Positions 1 to 8,202 of a stretch of 64,000 bases of DNA are shown in pieces; position 1 is the stretch's first letter, and the number at the start of each line of letters is the position of its first letter. Made by a program: the position numbers and the translations under genes. Origin of the DNA: Bog-756 sp035949055 (GTDB lineage Bacteria > Actinomycetota > Acidimicrobiia > Acidimicrobiales > RAAP-2); assembly GCA_035949055.1 (NCBI GenBank), contig DASZIO010000050.1, positions 73,882 to 137,881 on the forward strand. The letters are read 5' to 3'. The notes below the pieces were generated by a model, which did no database searches, was not told the origin of the DNA, and saw only the letters and a list, made by a program, of their open reading frames with translations.

Positions 1-746
1 CTGCCCTCGCCCCGAGGGCGTCCCTCGGCATCGCCGACTCGGCCTTCAACGCCGCCGAGCTGCGGCGGTTCGGCTGCCCGACCACCGCCGTGGTCCCCAT
101 CATCGTGAAGGTCGACGACCGCCCTCCGGACGTCGACGAGTCCGAGCTGGTCCGGCTTCGTTCCACCCACGGCCGGGCCACTGTCCTGCTCTTCGTCGGC
201 CGGCTGTCGCCCAACAAGGACCAGCACCGTCTGGTCGAGGCGCTGTGGCTCTTTCGGCGCTGGTACGACCCAGATGCGCGCCTCCACCTGGTGGGGCCCC
301 CGATGACCGCGTCCTACGCCGATGCGGTCTTCTCGCTGGCCGACGAACTCGGCTTACAGGGCGCCGTGTGCCACGCCGAAGGTCTCTCCGATGCCGAACT
401 GGCCGCGTGGTACGCCGACGCCGACGTGTTCGTCTGCCTGTCGGAGCACGAGGGCTTCTGCATCCCGCTCCTCGAAGCCATGAGGTCGGGCCTTCCCATC
501 GTCGCCTATGCGGCCGGAGCCGTACCCGAGACCTTGGGCGATGCGGGGATCGTCATCGACTCCAAGCGGCCGAGCGTGGTGGCCGCCACCGTCGACCGGG
601 TCCACCGCGACGCCCGTCTAGCCGACCAGCTGGTCGACGCGGGCCATCGGCGGCTCCGCGAGTTCGCGCCGGCAGCCACCCGGGCGCGGTTCGTCGACGT
701 GCTGCGGCCGTTGGTCGAAGGCCGCGGGCTCCGGGCCGGGGCGTGA
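1..746 (+). CDS. GT4-type glycosyltransferase, 5' end cut by window edge
   Basis: Only the C-terminal 247 residues are visible; the reading frame is open from nt 3 and ends in TGA at 744-746. The first visible residues (LGIADSAFNAAEL) match the internal part of the complete relatives at 2999 and 7072, so the true start lies upstream of the window. A Rossmann-like GT-B C-domain is evident: VLLFVGRLSPNKDQHRLVEA (donor-side start), then SEHEGFCIPLLEAM, the nucleotide-sugar binding E-x7-E region of GT4 enzymes. It probably transfers a sugar from a nucleotide donor to a growing surface glycan in the cytoplasm. It overlaps the next gene by 4 nt (GTGA), so the two are cotranslated. Donor and acceptor cannot be deduced. 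Confidence 0.85.
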   Translation, partial: ALAPRASLGIADSAFNAAELRRFGCPTTAVVPIIVKVDDRPPDVDESELVRLRSTHGRATVLLFVGRLSPNKDQHRLVEALWLFRRWYDPDARLHLVGPPMTASYADAVFSLADELGLQGAVCHAEGLSDAELAAWYADADVFVCLSEHEGFCIPLLEAMRSGLPIVAYAAGAVPETLGDAGIVIDSKRPSVVAATVDRVHRDARLADQLVDAGHRRLREFAPAATRARFVDVLRPLVEGRGLRAGA

Positions 747-1990
747 AACTTTCGTTCGTCACCCCGCGGTACGGCACCGAGGTGATCGGCGGCGCAGAGA
801 CCGGCGCCCGCATGCTCGCCGAGCGGCTGTGCCTGCGCCCCGATTGGGACGTGGAGGTGCTCACCAGCTGCGCTCTCGACCACCTCACCTGGGAGAACAC
901 CGAACCGCCGGGGACCTCACACCTCAACGGTGTGACCCTGCACCGGTTCCCCACCGCCAGCCGACGTCTGCTCGACTACTTCGAGCTGGACGCCAAGCTC
1001 CGACTGGCACCGACCTCGGCGTCCCTGGCCGAGTCGCGGCTGTGGGTCGCGCTCAACGGGCCGATGTGCCCCGGACTGGTGGATGCAGTGGCGGAGAGCG
1101 ATGCCGATGTCATCGCGTGCTATCCGTACCTCTTCGCCACCACCGTCGACGCCATCGCCGTATCTCGGGTTCCCACCGTCCTGCATCCGGCTGCTCACGA
1201 CGAGCCGGCCCTGTACCTCTCCGCCTTCCGTCGGAGCTTTCGGGACATCGACGGCTTCGTGTACCACACCCGTGCCGAGCGGGATCTGATGGAGTACACC
1301 TTCCATAACGGGTCGCGTCCCCAGATCGTCCTGGGGCTCGGGGTGGGCGAGCCGGCCGGGACCGGAAGGCGAGGAGGTGACATCCTCGGCATCGGCGACC
1401 ATCCCTACCTCTGCTATCTCGGACGGGTCGACGAGCACAAGGGATGCGGGATGCTGGCGGAGTACTTCGGTCGCTACAAGGAGCGCCACCCCGGTGACCT
1501 TCGCCTGGCCTTCATCGGCCCCGTGTCCGATGAAGCCCCCGAGCACCGCGACATCGTGGTCACCGGCACCGTGTCCGAGGCGGACAAGTGGGACATTCTG
1601 ACCGGCGCGGAGATCATGGTCACCCCGTCGGCCTACGAGTCGTTCTCCTTGGTGCTCCTCGAGGCCTGGACCGTCGGCCTGCCTGTCCTGGTGAACGCGT
1701 CCTGCGCGGCAACGATGGAACACTGCCGCCGGTCGGGAGGTGGGTTGTGGTTCGAGTCGTACCGGTCCTTCGAAGTGACAGTGGAGCGGATGGTCGGAGA
1801 CATGGAGCTCCGGGCGGCGCTCGGCGCCGCCGGCAGGCGCTACACCGCTCGTTACTATCAGTGGCCATCGATCATCGACCGCTACACCGGGTTCCTCGAG
1901 GGAGTGGCCGACCGCGGGTCGCGGGCACACATCGGGACCGGCCGCCTCGCCCTCCCGGTGGGTGGTCCCGAGTACGTGCGGCCGGGGTGA
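743..1990 (+). CDS. GT4-type glycosyltransferase (second kind)
   Basis: A 415-residue protein starting with GTG that overlaps the previous stop (GTGA at 743-746). The N-terminus KLSFVTPRYGTEVIGGAET is the acceptor-side glycine-rich loop of GT4 enzymes. The C-domain has YLGRVDEHKG and SAYESFSLVLLEAWTVGLPV, the usual donor-binding E-x7-E segment. It is closely related to the enzyme at 8203-9366: both share VPRYG/TPRYG, ADKWDIL/PEKWALL and CRRSGGGL. In both copies this type follows a glycosyltransferase of the other kind (1-746 and 7072-8160), so the pair looks like a repeated two-gene cassette. It probably elongates an exported polysaccharide; specificity is unknown. Confidence 0.88.
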   Translation: MKLSFVTPRYGTEVIGGAETGARMLAERLCLRPDWDVEVLTSCALDHLTWENTEPPGTSHLNGVTLHRFPTASRRLLDYFELDAKLRLAPTSASLAESRLWVALNGPMCPGLVDAVAESDADVIACYPYLFATTVDAIAVSRVPTVLHPAAHDEPALYLSAFRRSFRDIDGFVYHTRAERDLMEYTFHNGSRPQIVLGLGVGEPAGTGRRGGDILGIGDHPYLCYLGRVDEHKGCGMLAEYFGRYKERHPGDLRLAFIGPVSDEAPEHRDIVVTGTVSEADKWDILTGAEIMVTPSAYESFSLVLLEAWTVGLPVLVNASCAATMEHCRRSGGGLWFESYRSFEVTVERMVGDMELRAALGAAGRRYTARYYQWPSIIDRYTGFLEGVADRGSRAHIGTGRLALPVGGPEYVRPG

Positions 1991-1997
1991 GCGCCTG

Positions 1998-3002
1998 ATG
2001 GCCGAGGGTGTGGACGGCGAAACGGACATCCCCGCGGAACCGGGGGCCGTTGACGCCGGCCGCGCGGGGGCCGCGGCCGACGAGCAGGCGCTGTTGGCGG
2101 CCTTCGACCGCCTGAGCCCGCAAGGCAGCCTGCAATGGGGTTTCGACGATGCCATGCGTCGCATTGCCCACCCCGAGACCGACGTCACCGCCCCGGCCTG
2201 GCCGGGCCTCCCCGACGATCTCTGGGAGCGGGGGAGATCGGCGCGCATCGGCCGACGGTTCGTCGGTGACGTGGCCGGGGTGATGGCCGAGGTCCTGGCG
2301 GCCGATGCGCGGGCGACGGCCGCGGCGGCGTCAGCCGGCGTCAACCTGGCCACCTGGGACGCCCTCCGCTACCTGGCCGCCCGGGTCGAAGCCCTCGAAG
2401 CGGCGCAGGACGCCGTGCCGCTGGAGGCGGCCGAATTGTCGCTCTCCGCCCCGGACCTGACCGGGCCGGCCGATGAGGTCGAGTCACTCCTCGGTTCGCC
2501 CGATCGGGGGTCTCCGGTGATGGTGGGCGAGTGCGGCGACGGCGCGCTGGTGCACCGGTTGCAGGAATCGGGCTGGCGGGTCGAGGGCATCGAGCCACGG
2601 GCCGCATCGGCGTGGAGAGGATTCGACTCCGACGATGACCAGGGCGGACTCGTCATCGTGATCGCCGAGGTGCTCGGCCATCTGCGGACCGTTCCGCCCG
2701 CCGCGCGCGCCGGTGTCGTGCTCGCCGGTTGCGTCGACCGCGTCGGACTGGCTGCCAAGATCGGACTCCTGGAGGAGGCCTCCCGGGTCACCCGGCCGGG
2801 CGGGGCGGTGGTCGTTCTCGCCACCGACCAGTCGGCGTGGGACAGGGCGCTCGATCCCCCGGCCCGTGACCTGGCACCAGGCCGGCCCCTCCACCCCGAG
2901 ACCTGGTTGCTGCTCCTCCGGCGCTCGGGTCTCACCGACGTGGTGTGGCGCCGGCCGAGCTCGGGAGTCCTGCACGCGGTGGCCGGATGGGTCCGAACGT
3001 GA
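1998..3002 (+). CDS. Degenerate SAM-methyltransferase-like protein
   Basis: A 334-residue protein starting at ATG 1998, 7 nt after the preceding stop. Residues 1-150 are acidic and helical with no recognised domain (it opens MAEGVDGETDIPAE). From about residue 170 the pattern resembles a class I methyltransferase: VMVGECGDGALVHRLQ (like the vLDlGcGdG motif I), VEGIEPR (motif II), and a late helix-strand EEASRVTRPGGAVVVLA. The first glycine-rich motif is altered (GECGDG) and no substrate domain is seen, so activity is uncertain. Its 3' end overlaps the next glycosyltransferase by 4 nt, placing it in the glycan operon. It could methylate or cap the glycan, or be a non-catalytic relative. Confidence 0.6.
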   Translation: MAEGVDGETDIPAEPGAVDAGRAGAAADEQALLAAFDRLSPQGSLQWGFDDAMRRIAHPETDVTAPAWPGLPDDLWERGRSARIGRRFVGDVAGVMAEVLAADARATAAAASAGVNLATWDALRYLAARVEALEAAQDAVPLEAAELSLSAPDLTGPADEVESLLGSPDRGSPVMVGECGDGALVHRLQESGWRVEGIEPRAASAWRGFDSDDDQGGLVIVIAEVLGHLRTVPPAARAGVVLAGCVDRVGLAAKIGLLEEASRVTRPGGAVVVLATDQSAWDRALDPPARDLAPGRPLHPETWLLLLRRSGLTDVVWRRPSSGVLHAVAGWVRT

Positions 3003-4093
3003 ACGGAGCCCATCTGTTCGTGCCCATGTTGCACCGCAACGACGCGGTCGGGAAGCACACCCTGGCGGTGCGCGATGCCCTGGTGGCCGCCGGGGTACCG
3101 TCGCAGATCTTCACGGACCGTCCCGATTCGCAGACCGTCGGCGAGACCCGTCCGTACCTCGACTACGAGAAACTGTCGGACCCGGAGGACGTGCTCATCT
3201 ACCAGCTCGCCACCGATTCCGAGATGGCCGTGTGGCTGTCCGGTCGATCCGAGCGCCTCGTCCTCAACCATCACAGCATCACGCCGCCCGCATGCTTCGC
3301 CTCGTGGAACAACGCCATCGCCCGTCTCCAGACGGGCGCCCTTCAGCGACTGGAGGTGCTGGCGCCACGGGCGGTGCTCGGGGTCGCCGACTCCGAGTTC
3401 AACGCGGCGGAGCTTCGCTCAGCCGGTTGCCGAAACACCACTGTCGTACCGGTAGCCGGCATTTCGGTGCCCCCGGTCGACCCTGGGCCCGATCTGATCG
3501 AACGGGTCCGCGCCGGCCAGGGCGGTCCTGGCCCACACTGGCTGTCGGTCGGCCGCTGGGCCCCGAACAAAGCCCATCACGACACGCTTGCCGCTCTGTT
3601 CGTGGCCCGTGCCACCACAGAACCGCATGCCACCCTGACCCTGGTGGGCTCCGCCACGGAGCCGGCCTACGCCGGCGCCCTCCGCCGCTACGCCGCCGCG
3701 CTGGGTCTGGGTGACGCGGTCGAGTTCGTGGCGGGGATCAGCGATGCGGAACTGGCCGCGCGTTACCGGTGCGCCGATGTGCTGGTGATGCTCTCCGACC
3801 ACGAGGGCTTCGGCGTTCCCCTGGTCGAGGCCATGGGGCAGGGGACGCCGATCGTGGCCTTCGACGCCGGAGCGGTGGGCGAGGTGATGGACGGCGGCGG
3901 GGTCCTCCTCCAGGAGAAGCATCCCCGCGCCGTGGCCGGGGCCGTCTCGCAACTGCTGAGCGACCGGCCCCGGCGCGACCGGCTCGTGGAGGCCGGTCGT
4001 CAACGGTTCGATGCCCTGGGTCTCGATCGGGCGGCGAACCGCCTGGTCGAGGCGCTCGGACATCTTGGCGCACCGACGGGTGCGCCATCCTGA
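2999..4093 (+). CDS. GT4-type glycosyltransferase
   Basis: A 364-residue enzyme. I chose GTG 2999 because it makes a GTGA overlap with the upstream stop, the pattern used throughout this locus; ATG 2987 is an in-frame alternative. The N-domain has GKHTLAVRDAL and LVLNHHSITPP. The C-domain has LSVGRWAPNKAHHD and SDHEGFGVPLVEAM with the GT4 E-x7-E signature. It is a paralogue of the partial gene at 1-746 and of the gene at 7072-8160. The internal PRAVLGVADSEFNAAEL segment is shared with both. It ends the first transcription block; about 60 nt later clpP begins with its own -10 box. Likely role: assembly of a surface polysaccharide on the cytoplasmic side. Confidence 0.87.
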   Translation: MNGAHLFVPMLHRNDAVGKHTLAVRDALVAAGVPSQIFTDRPDSQTVGETRPYLDYEKLSDPEDVLIYQLATDSEMAVWLSGRSERLVLNHHSITPPACFASWNNAIARLQTGALQRLEVLAPRAVLGVADSEFNAAELRSAGCRNTTVVPVAGISVPPVDPGPDLIERVRAGQGGPGPHWLSVGRWAPNKAHHDTLAALFVARATTEPHATLTLVGSATEPAYAGALRRYAAALGLGDAVEFVAGISDAELAARYRCADVLVMLSDHEGFGVPLVEAMGQGTPIVAFDAGAVGEVMDGGGVLLQEKHPRAVAGAVSQLLSDRPRRDRLVEAGRQRFDALGLDRAANRLVEALGHLGAPTGAPS

Positions 4094-4142
4094 GCCGGGG
4101 TACGCGCCCGGTTGCCTGCGTCCGGCGGGAGATGCCAGCAAG

Positions 4143-4148
4143 TAGGCT
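4143..4148 (+). promoter_or_regulatory. -10 box placing clpP on a leaderless mRNA
   Basis: TAGGCT lies 6 nt upstream of the clpP ATG (4155). There is no Shine-Dalgarno-like purine run in the 6-nt interval, and no clear -35 box. Transcription would start at or next to the ATG. The same geometry recurs at many first genes in this window. Confidence 0.5.
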
Positions 4149-4154
4149 TCCGGC

Positions 4155-4820
4155 ATGGACGAGACGCGTCACGTAGTGCCACCTGACCCGACGGCTGCGA
4201 CGGGGACGAGCGCCCGACTGCCGGTCGGCAACGAGGTGGGCCCGGGCTCGGACATCTTCCAACGGCTGTTGAAGGAGCGGATCGTCTTCATCGGCTCGGC
4301 TATCGACCAGAACACCGCCAATCTGGTCTGCTCCCAGCTCATCCTGCTCGAGGCCGAGAACCAGGACCGAGACATCGCCGTCTACATCAACTCACCCGGC
4401 GGATCGGTGACAGATGGCCTGGCCATCTACGACACCATGCAGTACGTGCGGTGCGACGTCCGGACCATCTGCGTCGGGCTGGCCGCGTCGATGGGCCAGT
4501 TCCTCCTCTGCGCCGGGACTCCCGGGAAGCGCTTCGCGCTGCCCCACAGCCGCATCCTCATGCACCAGCCTTCGGGCCAGATGCAGGGCCAGGCGTCGGA
4601 CATCGCTATCCAGGCCGAGCAGATCATCTATCTGAAGCGGATGATGGCCGAGCGGATCGCCTTCCACACCGGGCAGTCGGTGGAGCGAATCGAGGCCGAC
4701 TCCGACCGCGACCGCTGGTTCACCGCCGAGGAGGCGCGGGAGTACGGCTTCATCGACGAGGTCATCCAGAAGGACAACAGGGAAGCCCCGGCAGCAGAGG
4801 CGGGGGCCGCCACCCAGTGA
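4155..4820 (+). CDS. clpP: ATP-dependent Clp protease proteolytic subunit
   Basis: A 221-residue S14 serine peptidase. The triad is visible: Ser112 in GLAASMGQF, His137 in ILMHQPSG and an Asp in ADSDRDRW (about Asp182). The oxyanion/handle segment YINSPGGSVTDGLAIYDTMQ is present, and the TAEEAREYGFIDEV C-terminal region is intact, so a normal tetradecamer-forming subunit is expected. Residues 1-30 are a polar extension that may be a propeptide. ClpP needs a ClpX/ClpC ATPase, and none is encoded here. In actinobacteria clpP usually sits as clpP1-clpP2(-clpX); here one copy sits alone between a glycosyltransferase and the ABC exporter, overlapping the permease gene by 4 nt. It could be an extra ClpP paralogue acting on glycan enzymes or simply a relocated gene. 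Confidence 0.96.
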   Translation: MDETRHVVPPDPTAATGTSARLPVGNEVGPGSDIFQRLLKERIVFIGSAIDQNTANLVCSQLILLEAENQDRDIAVYINSPGGSVTDGLAIYDTMQYVRCDVRTICVGLAASMGQFLLCAGTPGKRFALPHSRILMHQPSGQMQGQASDIAIQAEQIIYLKRMMAERIAFHTGQSVERIEADSDRDRWFTAEEAREYGFIDEVIQKDNREAPAAEAGAATQ

Positions 4821-5800
4821 GCCTCAGCGTCGACGAGCCCCCGTCAGCGGAGCCGGAGCGCGTTTCGACCATCGGGGGCAGCACCCGCTTCGTCCCGGGG
4901 CAGAGCCACGACCGCGTCACGGTGGTCAACGGAAAAGTCCAGCTGGGTCAGCGGCTGAAGGACCTGTGGACCAATCGCGACCTGCTGCTGCTCCTCACCA
5001 GGACCGAGCTCAAGGTCAAGTACAAGGACTCGGTACTCGGCTACGTGTGGTCCATGCTCAACCCCACTCTGGTGTTGATCATCTACTTCGTGGTCTTCAA
5101 GGTCATCGCCCGCACCCATCAGCCGCTCTTCGCGATCTGGCTGTTCGCCGGGCTATTGGTGTGGAACCTCTTCAGCGCGGCGGCCCTGGGTGCCACCTCG
5201 GTGGTCGTGGGTAAGGCCGGCATCGTGAAGAAGGTGGCGTTCCCTCGCGAGCTCTTGGCCTTGTCCGTGGTCGGGGTGTCCATGGTGCTCTTCGCCATCC
5301 AGGTGGTGGTGCTGATCCTGGCCATGGTGATCTTTGGCATTCACCCGGACTATGCCTACCTGCCTCTGCTGCCGCTGGCCTTCGTTGCGCTGGTCGTCTT
5401 TACCAGCGGGATGTCGATCTTCCTGTCGGCGGTCAATGTCTATCTCCGCGACACCGCGCACCTCACGGAGGTGCTGATGATGGCGTGGTTCTGGGGGACT
5501 CCCATCGTCTACACCTGGGGCCAGATCACCGGCATCCTCGCCGGTCACCCGGCGCTGGGGTGGGTTAAATACGTGTACCTGTGCAATCCGGTCACCCCGA
5601 TCGTCATGACGTTCCAGCGTGCGATCTACGGGAAGACCCAGTATTCGTACGCAGGAACCGTCTACCACGTGCTCCCGAATTGGGGAGTGGCCTCCTTTGC
5701 GGGCGTGCTGGGGATCCTCCTGGTCGCCAGCATCGGCCTCTTTCTGCTCGCGCTCGTCGTCTTCGCCAGGCTCGAAGGCAACTTCGCCGAGGAGCTCTGA
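4817..5800 (+). CDS. ABC-2 type polysaccharide export permease (Wzm/TagG type)
   Basis: A 327-residue integral membrane protein, GTG start overlapping the clpP stop. A cytoplasmic N-terminus of about 55 residues is followed by RTELKVKYKDSVLGYVWSML, the amphipathic coupling region typical of Wzm/TagG permeases. Six hydrophobic spans follow, including LIIYFVVFKVIA, WLFAGLLVWNLF and the last span near residues 295-315. It forms the channel for export of an undecaprenyl-linked glycan (O-antigen-like, teichoic-acid-like or arabinogalactan-like) and pairs with the ATPase encoded 3 nt downstream. The neighbouring glycosyltransferases presumably build its substrate. The family assignment is secure; the exported glycan is not known. 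Confidence 0.92.
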   Translation: MSLSVDEPPSAEPERVSTIGGSTRFVPGQSHDRVTVVNGKVQLGQRLKDLWTNRDLLLLLTRTELKVKYKDSVLGYVWSMLNPTLVLIIYFVVFKVIARTHQPLFAIWLFAGLLVWNLFSAAALGATSVVVGKAGIVKKVAFPRELLALSVVGVSMVLFAIQVVVLILAMVIFGIHPDYAYLPLLPLAFVALVVFTSGMSIFLSAVNVYLRDTAHLTEVLMMAWFWGTPIVYTWGQITGILAGHPALGWVKYVYLCNPVTPIVMTFQRAIYGKTQYSYAGTVYHVLPNWGVASFAGVLGILLVASIGLFLLALVVFARLEGNFAEEL

Positions 5801-5803
5801 CCC

Positions 5804-7075
5804 ATGGCCGCGGCCATCGAGGTCGAAGGGATCTCCAAGCAGTTCCGCCTCTACAACGAGAAGCACACCTCGCTGAAGGAGCGGGTGATCCATGGCGGCA
5901 AGATGCCGTTCACGCCGTTCTGGGCCTTGCGCGACGTGAACGTCGAGATCAACCAAGGCGAGACCTTCGGGATCCTCGGGCGCAACGGATGCGGCAAGTC
6001 CACCCTCCTCAAATGTATTGCCGGCATTCTCAAGCCCACCTCCGGCGAGATCCGGGTGCGGGGGAGCCTGGCCGCCATGCTCGAGCTCGGGGCCGGCTTC
6101 CAGCCCGACCTGTCCGGGCGCGACAACATCTATCTCAACGGGTCCCTGCTCGGGCTGTCGAGGACGGAAATCGCCAGGAGATTCGACGACATCGTGGCGT
6201 TTGCCGAGCTCGAGGACTTCATCGACAACCAGGTGAAGTTCTACTCGTCGGGAATGTACGTGCGTCTCGGTTTCGCGGTGGCCGTCAACGTCGAGCCGGA
6301 CGTCCTCTTGGTCGATGAGGTGCTGGCCGTCGGCGACGCCAACTTTCAGCGCAAATGCCTCGACCACGTGAAGAAGTTCCAGCGCGAGGGGCGCACCATC
6401 GTCGTCGTGAGCCACGGGACCGACACCATCCGTCAGAATTGCGGGCGGGTCATGGTGATGAACCACGGTCAGGTGATCACCGTCGACGAGCCCGGTGAGG
6501 GCATCCGGGTGTACATGGCCGACCTCCTTGGCGTGGGAACCCACCCCGGTTCCGAGTCGGGGGGCATCGAGGGCAACGTGCTCGCCATCGGCACGGTGCG
6601 GGCCGAGCACGGGGGAAGCGGGGCCCGGACGCACATGTACCCGGGCGAGTCGCTGACCGTGACCGCCGACGTGGACAGTCTCGCCGCCGTACCCAATGCC
6701 CTGGCCACCATTGCCATCTATGACGACAAGAACGAACTGGTGTTCGCGTCGGACCCGGACGATCCGGCCTGCGAGATGGAGATCCCGGTGGGCGGTGGCA
6801 TCGTGCGGTTCGTCTTCCCCGAGGTTCCCCTGCTGGACGGGACGTACTCGGTCAGCGTCGGGGTCAGGAGCGCCACTGAGACGGCCATCTTCGACCTCAA
6901 GGACCAGGTGACCCAGTTCGAGGTGGCCAACCCCGGACGGGCCACCGGACGAGTCCGGCTTCCCCTGGATGCAAGCTTCCGACTTCGATCGGCCGCGGCC
7001 GGGTCCACCGGCGAGGTCCCCGCCGTGAGCGCCGCCTTCACACCCCTCGCCGGCTGGGAGGAGACCGCCTCGTGA
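5804..7075 (+). CDS. ABC transporter ATPase with Wzt-type C-terminal domain
   Basis: A 423-residue protein. The nucleotide-binding domain spans about residues 1-240, with Walker A GRNGCGKST (59-67), signature YSSGMYVRLGF (about 146-156) and Walker B LLVDEVLAVGD (about 168-178), followed by the switch His in VVVSHGTD. Residues about 245-400 form an extra beta-rich domain like the Wzt carbohydrate-binding domain, which in O-antigen exporters reads the terminal modification of the glycan. This suggests that chain length and export are coupled by a capping group, perhaps added by the methyltransferase-like protein at 1998. That last point is inference. GTGA overlap with the following glycosyltransferase shows a continuous operon. 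Confidence 0.92.
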   Translation: MAAAIEVEGISKQFRLYNEKHTSLKERVIHGGKMPFTPFWALRDVNVEINQGETFGILGRNGCGKSTLLKCIAGILKPTSGEIRVRGSLAAMLELGAGFQPDLSGRDNIYLNGSLLGLSRTEIARRFDDIVAFAELEDFIDNQVKFYSSGMYVRLGFAVAVNVEPDVLLVDEVLAVGDANFQRKCLDHVKKFQREGRTIVVVSHGTDTIRQNCGRVMVMNHGQVITVDEPGEGIRVYMADLLGVGTHPGSESGGIEGNVLAIGTVRAEHGGSGARTHMYPGESLTVTADVDSLAAVPNALATIAIYDDKNELVFASDPDDPACEMEIPVGGGIVRFVFPEVPLLDGTYSVSVGVRSATETAIFDLKDQVTQFEVANPGRATGRVRLPLDASFRLRSAAAGSTGEVPAVSAAFTPLAGWEETAS

Positions 7076-8160
7076 CAGTGGCTCGGATCGACCAGGTCAT
7101 CCCCTCCCTGGCCAGTCGGGATGCCATCGGCGGCCACGTGATGCAACTCAGGGACCTGCTCCGGTCGAGCGGGTACCGCTCGGACATCTACTACGGCAAC
7201 GCCACGGCAGACCGGCTCGACGAAGGCCTGCCCGTGACCCGGCTCGGCGACCGCTCCTCCACCGGGCGGGTGCTCCTCTACCAGCTGTCCATCGGCAGTG
7301 GGGTGGCGGATGTGTTTCGCCAGCGGCGCGAGCGGAAGTTCGTCAACTATCACAACATCACCCCGGCCGACCTGCTCGACGCCTGGATGCCGTCGGTGGG
7401 TGACGAGGTCCGACGGGGCCGGGCCCAATTGCGCGATCTGGCGCCGGTCACCGAGTTCGCCATCGCCGACTCGTGTTTCAACGAGCGCGAGCTCCAGGCG
7501 GCCGGCTACCGGTCGACCACCACCGTGCCCCTCCTGATCGACCTCGACGGCTTCGCCGGCACACCCGATCGGGCCCTGGCCACCCGGCTGGCGGAGGAGA
7601 AGGCCGACGGCGGCGCCGACCTGCTGTTCGTGGGCAAGGTCTCCCCTCACAAGGGCCAGCACGACCTGGTGAAAGCCCTGGCTGCTTACCGCCGGCTCTA
7701 CGACGGCCGGGCCCGACTGCGGCTGGTGGGCGGCGCCATCAGCGAGGAGTACCAATCAGCCGTCGAGCGGTTCGCCGACGAGCTCGGCCTCCGGACGGCA
7801 GTCGAGATCGCCGGATCAGTGAGCCACGAGGAGCTCATCGCCTACTACGGCGCCGCGGACGCCTTCGTCTGCCTCTCCAATCACGAGGGGTTCTGCGTCC
7901 CGCTGATCGAGGCCATGTACCACCGGCTGCCGATCGTGGCCTACACCAACACCGCGGTCCCCGAAACCGTGCTGGGTGCGGGCCTGATCCTCCCCAACAA
8001 GGAGCCGATGCGGGTGGCCGCCGCCGTCGATCGGGTCGTACGCGACGACGAGCTCCGGGCCACGCTGGCCCAAGCCGCCTCAGAGCGGGTGGTGGCCTTC
8101 TCCCTGCCGCGGGTGAAAGAAGGGTTCGCGTCCGCCATCGAAGCCGCCTGCGCGGCGTGA
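7072..8160 (+). CDS. GT4-type glycosyltransferase
   Basis: A 362-residue enzyme starting at GTG inside the GTGA overlap with the ATPase gene. The N-terminal domain has GGHVMQLRDLLRSSGYRSDI and FVNYHNITPADLLD. The donor domain has LLFVGKVSPHKGQHDLVKA and SNHEGFCVPLIEAM. It is a paralogue of the enzymes at 1-746 and 2999-4093. The YHNITPA and PVTEFAIADSCFNE segments are characteristic of this subgroup, which often neighbours Wzm/Wzt exporters. The next gene, of the second kind, starts 43 nt downstream without overlap. Confidence 0.88.
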   Translation: MTVARIDQVIPSLASRDAIGGHVMQLRDLLRSSGYRSDIYYGNATADRLDEGLPVTRLGDRSSTGRVLLYQLSIGSGVADVFRQRRERKFVNYHNITPADLLDAWMPSVGDEVRRGRAQLRDLAPVTEFAIADSCFNERELQAAGYRSTTTVPLLIDLDGFAGTPDRALATRLAEEKADGGADLLFVGKVSPHKGQHDLVKALAAYRRLYDGRARLRLVGGAISEEYQSAVERFADELGLRTAVEIAGSVSHEELIAYYGAADAFVCLSNHEGFCVPLIEAMYHRLPIVAYTNTAVPETVLGAGLILPNKEPMRVAAAVDRVVRDDELRATLAQAASERVVAFSLPRVKEGFASAIEAACAA

Positions 8161-8202
8161 CCGCCCCGACCGGGCCATCGCGTTAGCGCCGCCGGCCACC
8201 CG

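Noticed and set aside
917..2353. A 478-codon minus-strand frame over the second glycosyltransferase
   Set aside because: Antisense shadow without recognisable motifs.
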